DNA of 64,000 nucleotides from Lycocorax pyrrhopterus obiensis (taxonomy: Eukaryota; Chordata; Aves; Passeriformes; Paradisaeidae): the NCBI GenBank assembly GCA_014706295.1, contig JACSVZ010000024.1, positions 3,279,136 through 3,343,135 on the forward strand, in the 5' to 3' direction. Shown here piece after piece: positions 12,720 to 24,100 of the stretch. Both the position numbers and the translations under genes were made by a program. A model generated the notes under the pieces. That model was not told where the DNA came from and did no database searches. It saw only the letters and a program-made list of their open reading frames with translations. The first letter of the stretch is position 1. Each line of letters starts with the position of its first letter.

Positions 12720-15700
12720 GCAGAGAGGGGCTGGTGGGAGGTCTCCAGCGCTTTCCACAGTGACAGTGGACAGGAGAATAGGAGGCTGATTAATCAAAAT
12801 CTAATATGATGAAGGACCTTTTTAAAGGTAGAAGATGTCCCAGTTATGGTTTGTCTGCCCTTTAAAAGTTCTTGAAAACTAGGGGGTCTTGGAGGAAAGA
12901 AAATTGATTTCTCATGGTTTCTCTTGTACCTTGGGGCAGAAAGTAAATTCAAAGGGGTCCTGCCATGAAAGGTCAGAGTCTACTGCTGTGGCTGATAATG
13001 AGATCTCTCAGAGATAAATCAAAACACCTGGACTTCACCACAGAGCAGCTACTGGTTTAACCCAAGATTTGGAATCAGGAAGAAGAGAGGGCACATGCTA
13101 AACCTTGCCTGCTGTGAAAGCAGAGGTGGCAGCAGTAATGCTGCAGCCCCCATTATGCTGGTGCCAGGGCTGTTCCCTCCTGCCTGGTAGTGCCTGGCAC
13201 ATCCAGCACCTCCCCACAGTTTGTGCAGAACTTCTGGCCCCCACCAATGTACCTTTCACGTCATCGCTGCTCCATTACATGCAGTGGCACATCAGCAGCA
13301 GCTCCCATAGCTGTGCTCCCTTCTCCCTGTGCTCCCCCCAGTCCTGTGAGCCACATTCCCCAGACTTGGGGGCTGGGGAAAGAGAACCCTGATGGCCTTG
13401 ACAACACTCTTTGTTAACCAATGGCCGTGGCTTCCAAGGCTGTAGCCCACTAGATCCCATTTACTTTGTGATAAGTAGGATACAGATAATAACTTCTGGC
13501 TTGTATTAATGCTTTTAATCTGCAGACCTCAGAAAGAGATGGGCCAGAGAAAACCAGGAGAGAGATGCTCAGAAAAAAGAAAAGAAGCAGAGAAAAGTGA
13601 GTAGATGAACTCTTTACCTCTCTATCCCATTAGTATGTTTGCCATGGATTGCAAAATCCTGTTAGGCACAGGCAGCCTGCAGATCTCGAGGCAGCGCAGA
13701 GCCTGCGGTATTAGTGGTGGCTTTGGCTCTGCAGCAGTGCCAGGGCTCTCCTTGAATGCTGACTGCCCTCAGGGTGTTGGGGAGGGCTCCAGCAAAGCCT
13801 GCCCCTGGCTCCAAGTGCCTCCCCCTCACTGGGACTCCCTGGCTCCGATATTTGTTGCTCTTGGTTTTGGGTTCAGTGACCCTCAGGCTCTGTGTTCGTG
13901 CCTTTGCTGTGTGACTAATTGGAGAAGTGTCTAGTCCTGTTCTCCACTGATGTCATTGTTATGCAGCCTGTGATTAAACATGCTGTCAGCTGCTGCTGTT
14001 TACAGATAACAATGCTGCTTTCTCTCATTCCTACACTATCAGACTCATTAGGAAGGTTTATGGATAAATTAGTCAGTCTAGGATTGAATAACGTGTGAAA
14101 TGCATACACTGAGAACTGCACCTTCCTGCTCTGGGTAGCCAAATGTGACAGTGACCTGAACCGCTGCACAGAGCAGAGGCCCAGCCCCACACCAGGGTAA
14201 ACCCCCAGATCCAGAGCCTAATTGCTGTCCCCAGATGAGCTCTCTTCATTGAGACTCTTCCAGGGGTGAGCCCCCCACTTCTGGTACCAGGCTGGAGACA
14301 GCAGTAAGTGTCTGGTTGACAAAATTCTCTGATGCTTCATTACAGCAGATTCTGCAATATACATAAAAAGAGGCTCTTTTCCGACTCTTATTGCATGAAA
14401 CACTCATACATTTCCCGAGAAGGTTCCTGGTAGGCTTGGTGCATGGCTGTTCAATACAGCGGGAACAAACTGCAGCTGCATATGGGAACAGGTTGTTTCT
14501 GCCATTTGTTATTTTTTTGCCTAATTATGATGCAGATTGGATGCTCTCTCCAGCATTCCCCCCCTTTCTGTTTATTCAAGCAGGATTTTTGTGAACGTAT
14601 ACGCCAATTTCTTTCTGGGCCCGGAGTGCCCCATTAGAATGGAGCAGAATTTATTGCTTTCCTGAGCTGCAGCCCTTTCTCCAGCCCCCTTCCACCACTG
14701 GCCATTGCTGAGCCGGGATGGGAGCAGGGCTGGGATGTACTACTGAGGAGGATCCCTCTCTCCATCATCGGGACGGGGCTGGCAGAACCCCCATGGCAGC
14801 TATCCTGGGGGATAGTGTGGCCGGCAGCTGTCAGTCTCTCTCTCCAGGGCTGCATCTTGCCCTGGCAGGGTGGCAGGAGGAGCAGAGGCACCTGCAGGCA
14901 TGGAAAGCTGTCCTGCTCTCTGCTGAGCAGTGAGTAATCTGTAATTACTGGAGAGCTTTCAGGGAACTGGACATACCATGCTGATGCCTTATTTAGAGTC
15001 TGCCCAAGTGCTGAGTCCTGGAGTGCAAAATGCAGCTATGAATTAGCCACAGCTGGATTAAATTGCTAATTATAATTTGCAAAGTGTATTCCCCTCTTCT
15101 ATCATGGATAAATGAAAAAGACTCACTCTGCATGACCTCCCTGTCACCCTCACCCCTTGACGGGGGGATAATTGGTGAATATCTTGTGGTGATTGAGTTA
15201 CCAAGTGAGTCCTGAAGTGTCTTTCCTCATCAGCGTGTCATGCAAGTTGCATCTCTGATTTGCCTGATGAGTAAGAGCCAGAGCAGCATCACTCCATGGA
15301 AATCCACAGTAGTTCAGTGCCCTTGTTGTTGTTAAAGGGCATTTACTGCCTCGTTATTGAGGGACCAAGAAAGTTAGAAATCTTGGTAATGCATTTTAAA
15401 TGGTGATCAGCACAAAGATATAAACATAAAAAAGTGCTCTTAATAAATAGAGGAAACACCATGAAACTGGGGAATCCAGGCACAAGGTGCATTGGCACTA
15501 TGGGGTCCCCGTTTGAGGTGCAGGGACGCTCTCCTCAGGAGCAGTGTGAACCAGACTGGTACTTAGTCCTCAAATTAACCAAGGTTTGAGTTGCAGATTC
15601 AGTGCAGTGCAGCTCAGAGCTGCTGAGGGAGGTCTGGGAAGAGCTCAAGCTGTGGAGGGAGCCTGGCACCAGGGCGGTCACTGGCCATTGCTGTGGCCAC

Positions 15701-18700
15701 TCTGGAGCTTCTTCCCTGGCTCTCAATGCTGGACACTCACCTCAGAAGCCACATGACCAGCAGGACCAGCCTGTCTGAAATGCCTCTGACAATGAATGAT
15801 GGCCACATGCTGCAGATCCCTTTGTGAAACATAACCAGCCTTCTGTAATACCATTTCTGATGTGACTGAAAAAGAAAATCCTGATGACAGCACTTCAAAC
15901 AGAACTGCTGCAAATCTCTGTAAGTGGTTTTAATGAAACCAGGCAGGAAGAGAAGGAGAGCAAATCAAAGGTAGGACAACTCCTTTGTTCAAATTACCGT
16001 AATGGGTATCAAAATTACATAAGTGGTTGTTTGCACCATTATACTTGAGGTACATCCTCATTACTCCCTCAGTTCTCAGAGGCTCACACACCTGAGCTCT
16101 CACTCTGGACATCTGCCTTTCAAGCAGAGCAAGTGAAACCGCAGCAGAGGGCAGGCTGAGGGGGAAGAAGACTGTGTGTACAAACACTGGGGTGCTGGCA
16201 TCCTGCCCTGTACTCAGCCCCACCAGCAAAGCATCTCTGAGGGGCAGGACCTGCCTCCTCTGCGGGCCTTCCCACTGCTCCCAGGGTGCAATCCGGGGAG
16301 CAGATCCCACACACTCTGACTCCTGAGCTCAGTGCATGCTTCTACATGTCCTTTAGGCTCTGTCACCAGATTGCGACACCTGGATCCCTCCTATCTGGCT
16401 CTAATTGATAGTATGTGGTAATTTGTCTCTGGTTGAGTTGGAACTTAACACTGAGTGGATCTGTGCCGCAGCCAGAGGCAGGGTTCATACTGGCGATGAC
16501 AGAACGGGGTATGACTTACGTAAGTGTAATGATACTATGCTGCCTGGAGCTCTGGATTTTCTCAGTATATGATGAATGTGAGGTGTTTAAAAAATTAGAC
16601 AACTCTATTTTACATTATTTTCTAGAACGTGGATATCTGTGGGCTGTCTGGAAATCCATTAGCAAGAAATGTAAAGATGCTTAAAGGCATTTACCCAGAT
16701 TAGCTGCGTTTATGCAGTCAAGGGTCTTTTATGTGATTACCTTAAAAGCTAAAGAACTGCTGCAAAACATTTATAGTGCAGACATCCTGAAGCAAAGAGT
16801 ACAGATCTGACAGAAAGACAGAGCTGTTAAAAAACAAGTGCACAGCTCTGGTTGCTTTGTATTTGCAGACAAACAACCCAAAAGGTAGAAGGGTTTTCCC
16901 TTTGCAGCCCTGAGGCTGGGCTGTGCAGCTTTGAGCATGAGATTTATGGGGAAGCTTTACATTAACTTTCATTTTCACTGTGATTTCTGCCAGTTAGCAG
17001 GAGGGGATGAGCAGGGATGGGCCAGCACTGGCTGTGATGGAGCGTTGTGCCCCTGGGAAGTAGTGTCTGAGCCCTGCAATCAGCTGGGGGTGGCAGACTG
17101 GTGAGGTGCCATTGGGATTGGATTGCCTGAGCCACTTTCCTCTGTGGGATATTCCCTAATGCCAGGCACACTTGTGGTATATTGCTGCTGCTTCCTCTGC
17201 TCTGGCTCTGCCCTTGTCACAGCACAAGTCCTGGAGCGTGTTTGTGTGACATGCCCAAAACAGTACAAAATTGCAGAAATCCTTTGTTTTTCATTGTATG
17301 AAAATACTTTCAAATGTGGAAGAGAAAGTGCAAAAGCTTCCATGAGGTTTCTGCCTACTCTGTCTTTTGTCAAGGGTTGCTCTTTCAGCTGTACATTGAG
17401 GCCTGCATCCTCATGGCTTCTTTGTCCTTCAGCATAAAAAGTAATTTGTCAGCAAAAGAAGTAAAGTTTTGTTTTTCAGTACAGATCTGGCTGTCCTCCC
17501 GCTGAGACTTTCAACTCTTTATCTCAGGAATTGATGGTCTTGGTTTCTGATTCTCTTTCCTTGGTGTTTGTATTGATTTTTTTTTTCCAGGAGGGTTATT
17601 TTCACTGTGGTGTCAAAACTATCTTTCTGTCTCCACTTACAGCAGGTAATAGCTCAGCTCGGCCAATTACACATTTTCTGGGCTGGCCCCACTCTTTGTA
17701 CAAGTTCACCTGACAATCTGGAGCCTGGATGACCCAACGTCTTTGCTTTCCCTTTGCTGTTGTCTCTATAGGCACCTTCTGTGGCTGTGGCAGCAGTCAG
17801 GAGTAGGTAAGGGCAGCAGCCCCAGAGCTGGATGTGAACAGCAAAGGTGACCAGACAAACTGGGTATTCCTCTTCCTCCACCTGCAGATACTGGTCCCTT
17901 GTTGTGCTGCTCAAGGAGCTGGTTGGCTGTGCCATCCCGGGGACAGCATCCCTCTGTCCTGTCCCTGGCTTGGCTTTGGGCTCGTGAAGAAATCCAGTAG
18001 TGTCCATTAAAGGCTGCTCTGTTTTCTTCACTCCAGCAATGGCTTTTAGTTATCTGCTGTTGCTGAAACAAAATTCATGAGATTATTTCCCCAAAACATG
18101 ATACTTAAAATCTTAATTAAAATACCTCTGGCTGTTCTAGTACCAAGATTTTATAAGTGCTTGGAATAATATTTCAGATAAATGGAAAAGCTGTGTACTT
18201 TTAACATGACAGACCCTTCTTCAAATAAAACATATCTAACATCAAATCCTCCATATACTTCCAAAATCCTCTTCCCTGCTTGGCTCCTCAGTGACAGGAA
18301 AGTGTACATGCCTGTGGAGCTTGGTGGTGAATGGAGCCGTCCCAGGGGTCTGGACTGATTTGCTGCATGACATTGATACCTTCCACTGTCCCAGCAGTGA
18401 GACCCAGTGCATGGATACTAAAAGGAATCTGCAGTGCCTGGAGGCAGGCAAGCGAGATCCCGTATATTACGCTGTGAGAGTTGTGTGTCATATTAGAGCA
18501 ATCTGGCTTTAAAGGGCATCTTTCAAGCACAAACTAGCTTTTTCCCACACTTGACTGATCACACAAATAACTGTGATTAAAGGTCAAGTGCCTGGGTTTT
18601 TCTATTTTATTCCTTAAAAATTTATATGCGAAAGAAAACCTAGAAGTTAACATAGCATGAAATTGTTATGCAGTTCTGAGCCTTTAACGACCACTAAATA

Positions 18701-19609
18701 CCACTTTTCTTCCTGGGTGGCTTGAGAAATCTTCAGTAACAACGGGTCACTTCTTTTGGTTTCCACTTGAGGAAGATTATAAATAAACCCTGTCTTTTGC
18801 TTCCCTGCTCCGTAACATGATGGAGGGAGGGTTTTGACTGTATGAACTTGTGCCCAGCATGGCTGTTCCTGGTCTCACTGGGAGCTCCTGGGCTGCAGGT
18901 GCATGACAGGAGGGGCAGCTGGGCTCCAGTGCTGGTGCAGCAGCACACGAAGCACTGACCCACACTGAGCTCTCCTGGATGGGAAGAACATTGATAAATG
19001 GATGGGAACTTCCTCACCAGTAAAGTTAACACAGAGAGAAAAGGTAATGACCATGTTTGCACAAGAGCTGAGAAATGAAGGGAGAGTTGGAAACATCCTC
19101 TAGCTCCAAGCACCCAGCTGGGCTTGGTCTGTGGTCCAAGCACCAACCCCCAAGAGCAGGGGCTGGCCATGGGGTACCATAGCCTGGCCAGGCTGTGCTA
19201 GATGGAGGCTCAATGTTTTTACTTCAGACCTGCAATATTTTACATTTGACATAAAATCACAGCAAAGGGAACATCCCACAGGGACAAATGTTTGCTTTGG
19301 TATCATGGTATCTGCCACTGGGGGGAAACTGGCGGGCGTTCAGCCTGACTAAACTTTGCAGGAACCTGCAACACCTAAAATTAGTAGTAATCAAACCTTG
19401 TTGAGTTCCTCCCCCGATGCAGGAGGCTGTGGGCCTGGTGGCAAATACCTCGGCTTCAGTGAGCCAAGAATTGCCTCCCCCAGCCCAGGCAGCCTCCCTG
19501 CAGCCTTGTGGTACTGTGCCTGCTGCCACAGCACTGTCCTGGGTGTGGGTGTCATGATCCAGTTATTAAAAGGTTATTAGAAATGCCTCTGCCCAAATTA
19601 AGGTGCAAA

Positions 19610-20450
19610 CAAGACTATATGCCAATGTCAATAGTATGGGTTTTATTTGATAGTAAATATTAGAGAGAGAGAGAGAGAAAGAGAAGAGAAAGAAATAGAA
19701 AACAGGTGGGGGGGACAGAAAGAGAGCAACAGAGATAGAATAAAGAAAATATCACCACTCTGTGGATCCCAATGATTTTGATCCTCTCCAGCTGGTCTTC
19801 TTAGTGGTGAAGGTCCCCCTGGAAGGCACAGAATCCCATGGGTTAATATAGGCTCAGGCTAGGTAGGAAAACTCAGGCACCGTCTTGGGGGGCGAGTTTG
19901 CCATTGTCTCTTGCAACAGACTCCAGGTTTGTTGCATCACATGCAGTCTTGCGATGCAAGGCCTCAGGAATGGCTCTGGGGGGCACTTCAGGAGGTCCTT
20001 GATGGATTATGCCACCCCCTCTGGTGCCTCTCACGTGAATGTCCCCTGGATGTGGCCTCTGGGGTTGGGGGTTCCACAGCTGGGCCAGTTTGTGTAAAGG
20101 AGGATGGGTGTTCACTGTCCCTGAGCAGAGAGACACACTGAAACTTCCTCCCCCCGCCTCGGTTGGGGGGGAAATCTGCAAACCTGCTCCCAGCAAATGG
20201 GTCTGTGGGCTACAGCCTCCCCCACCGTGAAGAAAGCCAGAGATGATTCTTAGCATGGCTGCTGGGTTTGGCTCACATTCTCTTCCTTGTTTACTTGTTT
20301 CTCCCCGGGCCTGAGGTTGATTAAAGAATGAATTTTCCCTTTGTTTAATCTCAGTAGTTTGACTTACAGTCCGAAGTTCTTCAAGGAGGTTTCTGTTGTT
20401 GTAGCTTCTTTATACAGTTTTTGCTATAATGAGCAAAACTTTATATCAAT
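19610..20450 (-). mobile_element. LTR-like endogenous retroviral sequence, boundaries uncertain
   Basis: On the + strand this reads TTTTATTTGATAG, then a long GA/GAAA purine run (19661-19700), then GC-richer unique sequence with blocks such as TCTCCAGCTGGTC and GGTGGTGAAGGTCCCCCTGG. I recognise this organisation as a reversed passerine ERVK-type LTR, with TTTATT being the inverted poly(A) signal. I could not find a target-site duplication, so the ends are estimates. It ends roughly 0.5 kb upstream of the EPHA10 CpG island. Family assignment is from memory of avian LTR organisation. Confidence 0.5.
19661..19700. repeat. GA-rich microsatellite inside the 19.6-kb LTR
   Basis: A pure GA run followed by [19 protein letters not shown] purine sequence. 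Purine runs at this place are usual in the LTR family suspected here. Confidence 0.85.
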
Positions 20451-20929
20451 ATTTGAGGCATGAACTATTTCAGTCTCTGACAGGGGGTCTGGCAGGACCC
20501 ACCCTGCCTGGGGCTGCCTTTTCCTGGGTTTTCTGTCTGGGCATTTTTGCTTTCACAGCAGTTGCTGGGCTTGGAGGACCTCGACATGAAGCTGGGAATG
20601 AAATTTCAACCCAGAAAGGCAGGACAGAGGGCTCGACAAAACTGACATTCCTGGGCATCGCTTGCAGGCCAAGGCAGGGATGAGACCGGCCCCACTACTC
20701 TCCTGGGCCCTGTGCTGCAGGAAGGAGGCTCTAACCCAACACTCTTGCTCGCTATCGGCAGCCGGAAGCAAACATCATCTGGGCATGGGGGCGGCACAGC
20801 ACGGCTGATTATGGCCGCAGCATCTCGGCAACAGCGAGGGCTGCCCGTACCCCAACAGTCCTCTGGCTTCCATGGGGAGGGCAGCCCCTGCCCTGGGCAG
20901 CAGTTCCAGGCAGCGCAAAGCTCAGCACC

Positions 20930-21182
20930 GCCGCGAGCAGCCTGCTCCCTCAGGAGCCAGCCCCGTGACCGAGCCCGGGCCCTCGGCGGCCCGGGGCCAC
21001 CCTCAGGCGGCTCCAGAGTGCACGCCTGCCCGCCCTCGCCCCGCCCCTGCTCGCCCCGCCCTGTCGCCGATTGGCTGCGCGGGCCGAGGCCACGCCCCGG
21101 CGGCAGCGGTTGGCGCGCCGTGGCGGGGGCGGGGCGCGGAGCTGGAGCGCGGCGGCGGCGCGGGGCGCGGAGTCGGGGCGCC
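20930..21182 (+). promoter_or_regulatory. EPHA10: EPHA10 CpG-island promoter and 5'UTR
   Basis: A GC- and CpG-dense stretch runs from about 20.93 kb through exon 1 into intron 1 (to about 21.8 kb). GC boxes (Sp1-type) lie at about 21036-21060 and 21125-21135, an inverted CCAAT box (ATTGG) at 21070-21074, and an E2F-like TTGGCGCG at 21110-21117. I see no TATA box. The arrangement fits a dispersed-initiation housekeeping or developmental promoter. The transcription start cannot be fixed from sequence alone. Confidence 0.75.
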
Positions 21183-24100
21183 ATGGAGACGGCGGCGCTG
21201 CTGCTGCTGCTGCCGCTGCCGGTGCTGCTGCCGGTGCTGCTGCCGGTGCTGCTGCCGGTGCTGCCCCGCGCCGCCGCCGAGCAGGGTGAGCCGGGTGGGG
21301 CGGCGGCAACCGCTCCCGGTGCTCCGGCAGCTCCCGGTTTTTCGGCGCCCCCGCGCCCCCGGCCTCGCCGTGTCCCCAGGGCTCCGGCACCGCCGTGTCC
21401 CCCGTGCCCGGCTGCCTCGGCGCGCGGTGTCGCCGCATCGGCCCCGACGTTGGTTGCCCGCGGCGGGTCGGGCTGCGCGTTGCGGTACCGGGAGCGGCCG
21501 GCTCGGCTCGGCGGTGGGGTCGCTGCGGGGCTGGCCGGAGGGGTTGTGGGGCGGATGTGCCGCTCTCCAGGGCGCGCCCTGCCGGAGGAGCGGGAGAGGA
21601 CGGACGGGTCCTCGTGGAGTGACCGGGTCAGCCCGGGGTGTCCCGGTCCCCGCGATCACCGGAGGCACTAGGCAGCGCGCTGCCGGTACCATGACAAGGA
21701 GACGGTTCGAGCCCTGGGGTCCGTGTTCGTGGAGTATGCGCTGCCACGGACGGACCCGACTGGTCCCGGAGGCGGGAAGAGTGTCTCGGAGCATCCCGGA
21801 TCGCTCCTAGCCGAACGGTCGTCAGGGATGTGCCCGCCGGCGATGCGCCGCCGCACCCCTTGTTACCGGTGTTTGAGCCCGAGAAGAGGCTCAACCTGCC
21901 GGTCAGGGGCTGTGGCTGTTTGCTGGTTGTGGAAGGATCGTGAAGCTGTGAACAGAGGGAAATAGCTCTTCCTGTCAAAGATAGAATTGGCTGTTTTGTG
22001 GAAAAAGGGCGTCGTTTGCCAGGGAAATCCCTCTTTCAAAGCAGCTGCTGTTACCTTTCAGTTCCGGCATCCGGACGCTATGGGCACGGTACAGTGGCAG
22101 TGTTGTCTGTGGTGTCAGAGGGATCGTCCCTGGGATGGCACAGTCGTTAGGGCACTGATCAGGTACCTGCGAGGTTGTTCGGGGTGTGCAGTGAGAGCTT
22201 CGTGGTGCATGGTGCTCACACGGTGATGCCATGGCTGGTGGAGCCAGGGTGGGAGCTGCTCCCACGCCCTGGCACCTGGCACAGCATGGCACTAAGCTTC
22301 CCAATGCATGGACTGGGTGGGTTTTACTAGCATTTGCTGTGTCAGTGGTTTTCCTAACATGCTGTCTTCCCTGCAGTTGTCCTGCTGGACTCAAAGGAAT
22401 CACAGGCGGAGCTGGGATGGACCTCGCACCCATCGAATGGGGTAAGCATGGAGGTGGGACTGTCCCTCTGCACCACTGGAGAGGGTGAAAGGGTCTGTCA
22501 GCCTCTTGGTGCTCAGCAGCATTTGAAGTCCTGCGGTATGAGTGCTTTGCTTACCACGGAGCTGGGGCGGGGGCTGGCAGCCACAGGACCTCCTCATTCA
22601 AGGTCGATGGGTAGCTTGGCATGATCAGTGCCGGGAGCCCCTGGGAGCAGAGTGAGGAGTGAGGCATTGACTATGTGAACGCTGTGACTGGCGTGGAGTC
22701 CCTCCTCAAAATGGATTTTACACTACTAAAACAAGCAAATAAACACTGGCTAGTTAAGGCTTTGTGTTGTGGTTTGCACACCAGCATGAGCACCAAGGGT
22801 CAGTCAAGCCCTTAGAATCCGAGGGCTGTGGCTGGGGATGTCATTGGGAGCTGTGTCATGTAGCACTTGTTAGATCAGCCCCTGGCTTTGCTGCTGGTGT
22901 CGGTCTAAAGCTGCCTTCAGAAAGCTTGGAGTTGTGCTCCTTGCAGCTTTGGGTTCATTTTCCTGAATGGAAACAAAGCGTTCAGGGGGAAGAGAGATAG
23001 GTCCTAGAGTCATCTGTGTGGCACAGCTGTTTGTTTGCAGAAGAAACCCTGTTTTGGGTATGTTTTGACTATTTTGCATAAATTTACCCCCAGAAAGAAT
23101 TGCTTTGGGAAATTGCCAGGTTGTCATTCAGGCTGTGAGGGTTGAATCATCATATCACTGATCAGAATCTCTGCTCATAGCTTGGGGAAACACTGTTTCA
23201 CTTGCAGTAGGAGGATTTGTCCTGTTGCAGCTAAAACTTCTCCTGGCAGAGAAGCTGCTGCTGCTGTTCATGAAGGCGTTTGACGTCCTTGTGCAATAGT
23301 GTGACTGGTGTCACATCTCCTTAGACATCTTGGATTTCTCTGGGTGGCCCAACCCCATCCAGCATTACACTGTGTGGTAACCCTGTGTGGATGCACCTTC
23401 CTGGGGACAGAAAATCTGAGGAGCGTGTGGGAGATGAAGGCTCTGGCTGCTGAGAGGGTGATGTATCCAGAGTCAGGCTTTTTTTCCAAGATCTGCTGCC
23501 AGTGCTGCCTTTCAGGTTGCATCTTCACGTTTGCACCTCTGCAGAGAGCTCAGGTGTTAGGTGGTCCAGTAGCAGGGTTACTGCAGCTGGTGGGTTTGGT
23601 GGTCTGAGGACTTCCAGTGCCTACAACATAATGGCCTGTGGTGGGGTAGTGACATTTATACTGGTTGGTGTGTCTCTGCTGGGGCAGCTCCTGAGCTCTT
23701 ACAGCCCTTTGTGTTCTCTACCCAGTGGGAAGAGATCAGTGGTGTGGATGAAACTTACAAGCCAATACGCACATATCAGGTCTGCAACGTCATGGAGCCG
23801 AACCAGAACAACTGGCTGCAGACAGGCTGGATCGCCAGGCGTGACGGTCAGAGGATCTTCATTGAGCTGAAGTTCACCCTGCGGGACTGCAACAGCATCC
23901 CTGGTGTGACGAGCACTTGCAAGGAGACTTTCAACTTGTACTATGTTGAGTCTGACTTTGACTTAGGCCGGAGTGTCCGTGAGAGCAAGCACACCAAGAT
24001 CGACACCATTGCTGCTGATGAGAGCTTCACGCAGGGGGACCTGGGCGAGCGCAAGATGAAGCTGAACACTGAGCTGAGGGAGATTGGGCACCTGAGCAAG

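Larger units (their letters stand above)
11140..19600. other. Gene-free sequence with low-complexity tracts
   Basis: No gene recognised. Contains a CCTG/CCCT run (11641-11690), a 57-nt polypyrimidine tract (12663-12719), a splice-flanked but unrecognised 71-nt segment (13526-13596) and an AT-rich block with TAATTA-type sites (about 14930-15110). The expected neighbour on this side in mammals, MANEAL, is not visible. Confidence 0.5.

Noticed and set aside
20712..21671. Long open frame (319 codons) on the + strand with an in-frame ATG upstream of EPHA10
   Set aside because: It runs through the CpG island and across the EPHA10 exon 1 donor. The translated upstream part is Arg/Pro/Gly-rich with no domain, and the signal peptide only makes sense from the ATG at 21183.
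21690..21730. GGTTCGAGCCC resembling a tRNA T-arm
   Set aside because: No acceptor stem, D-arm or anticodon arm can be placed around it.
21003..21794. Open frame of 263 codons on the - strand
   Set aside because: Antisense shadow of GC-rich CpG-island sequence, which rarely contains stops. Repetitive Gln/Arg content comes from the CTG repeats.
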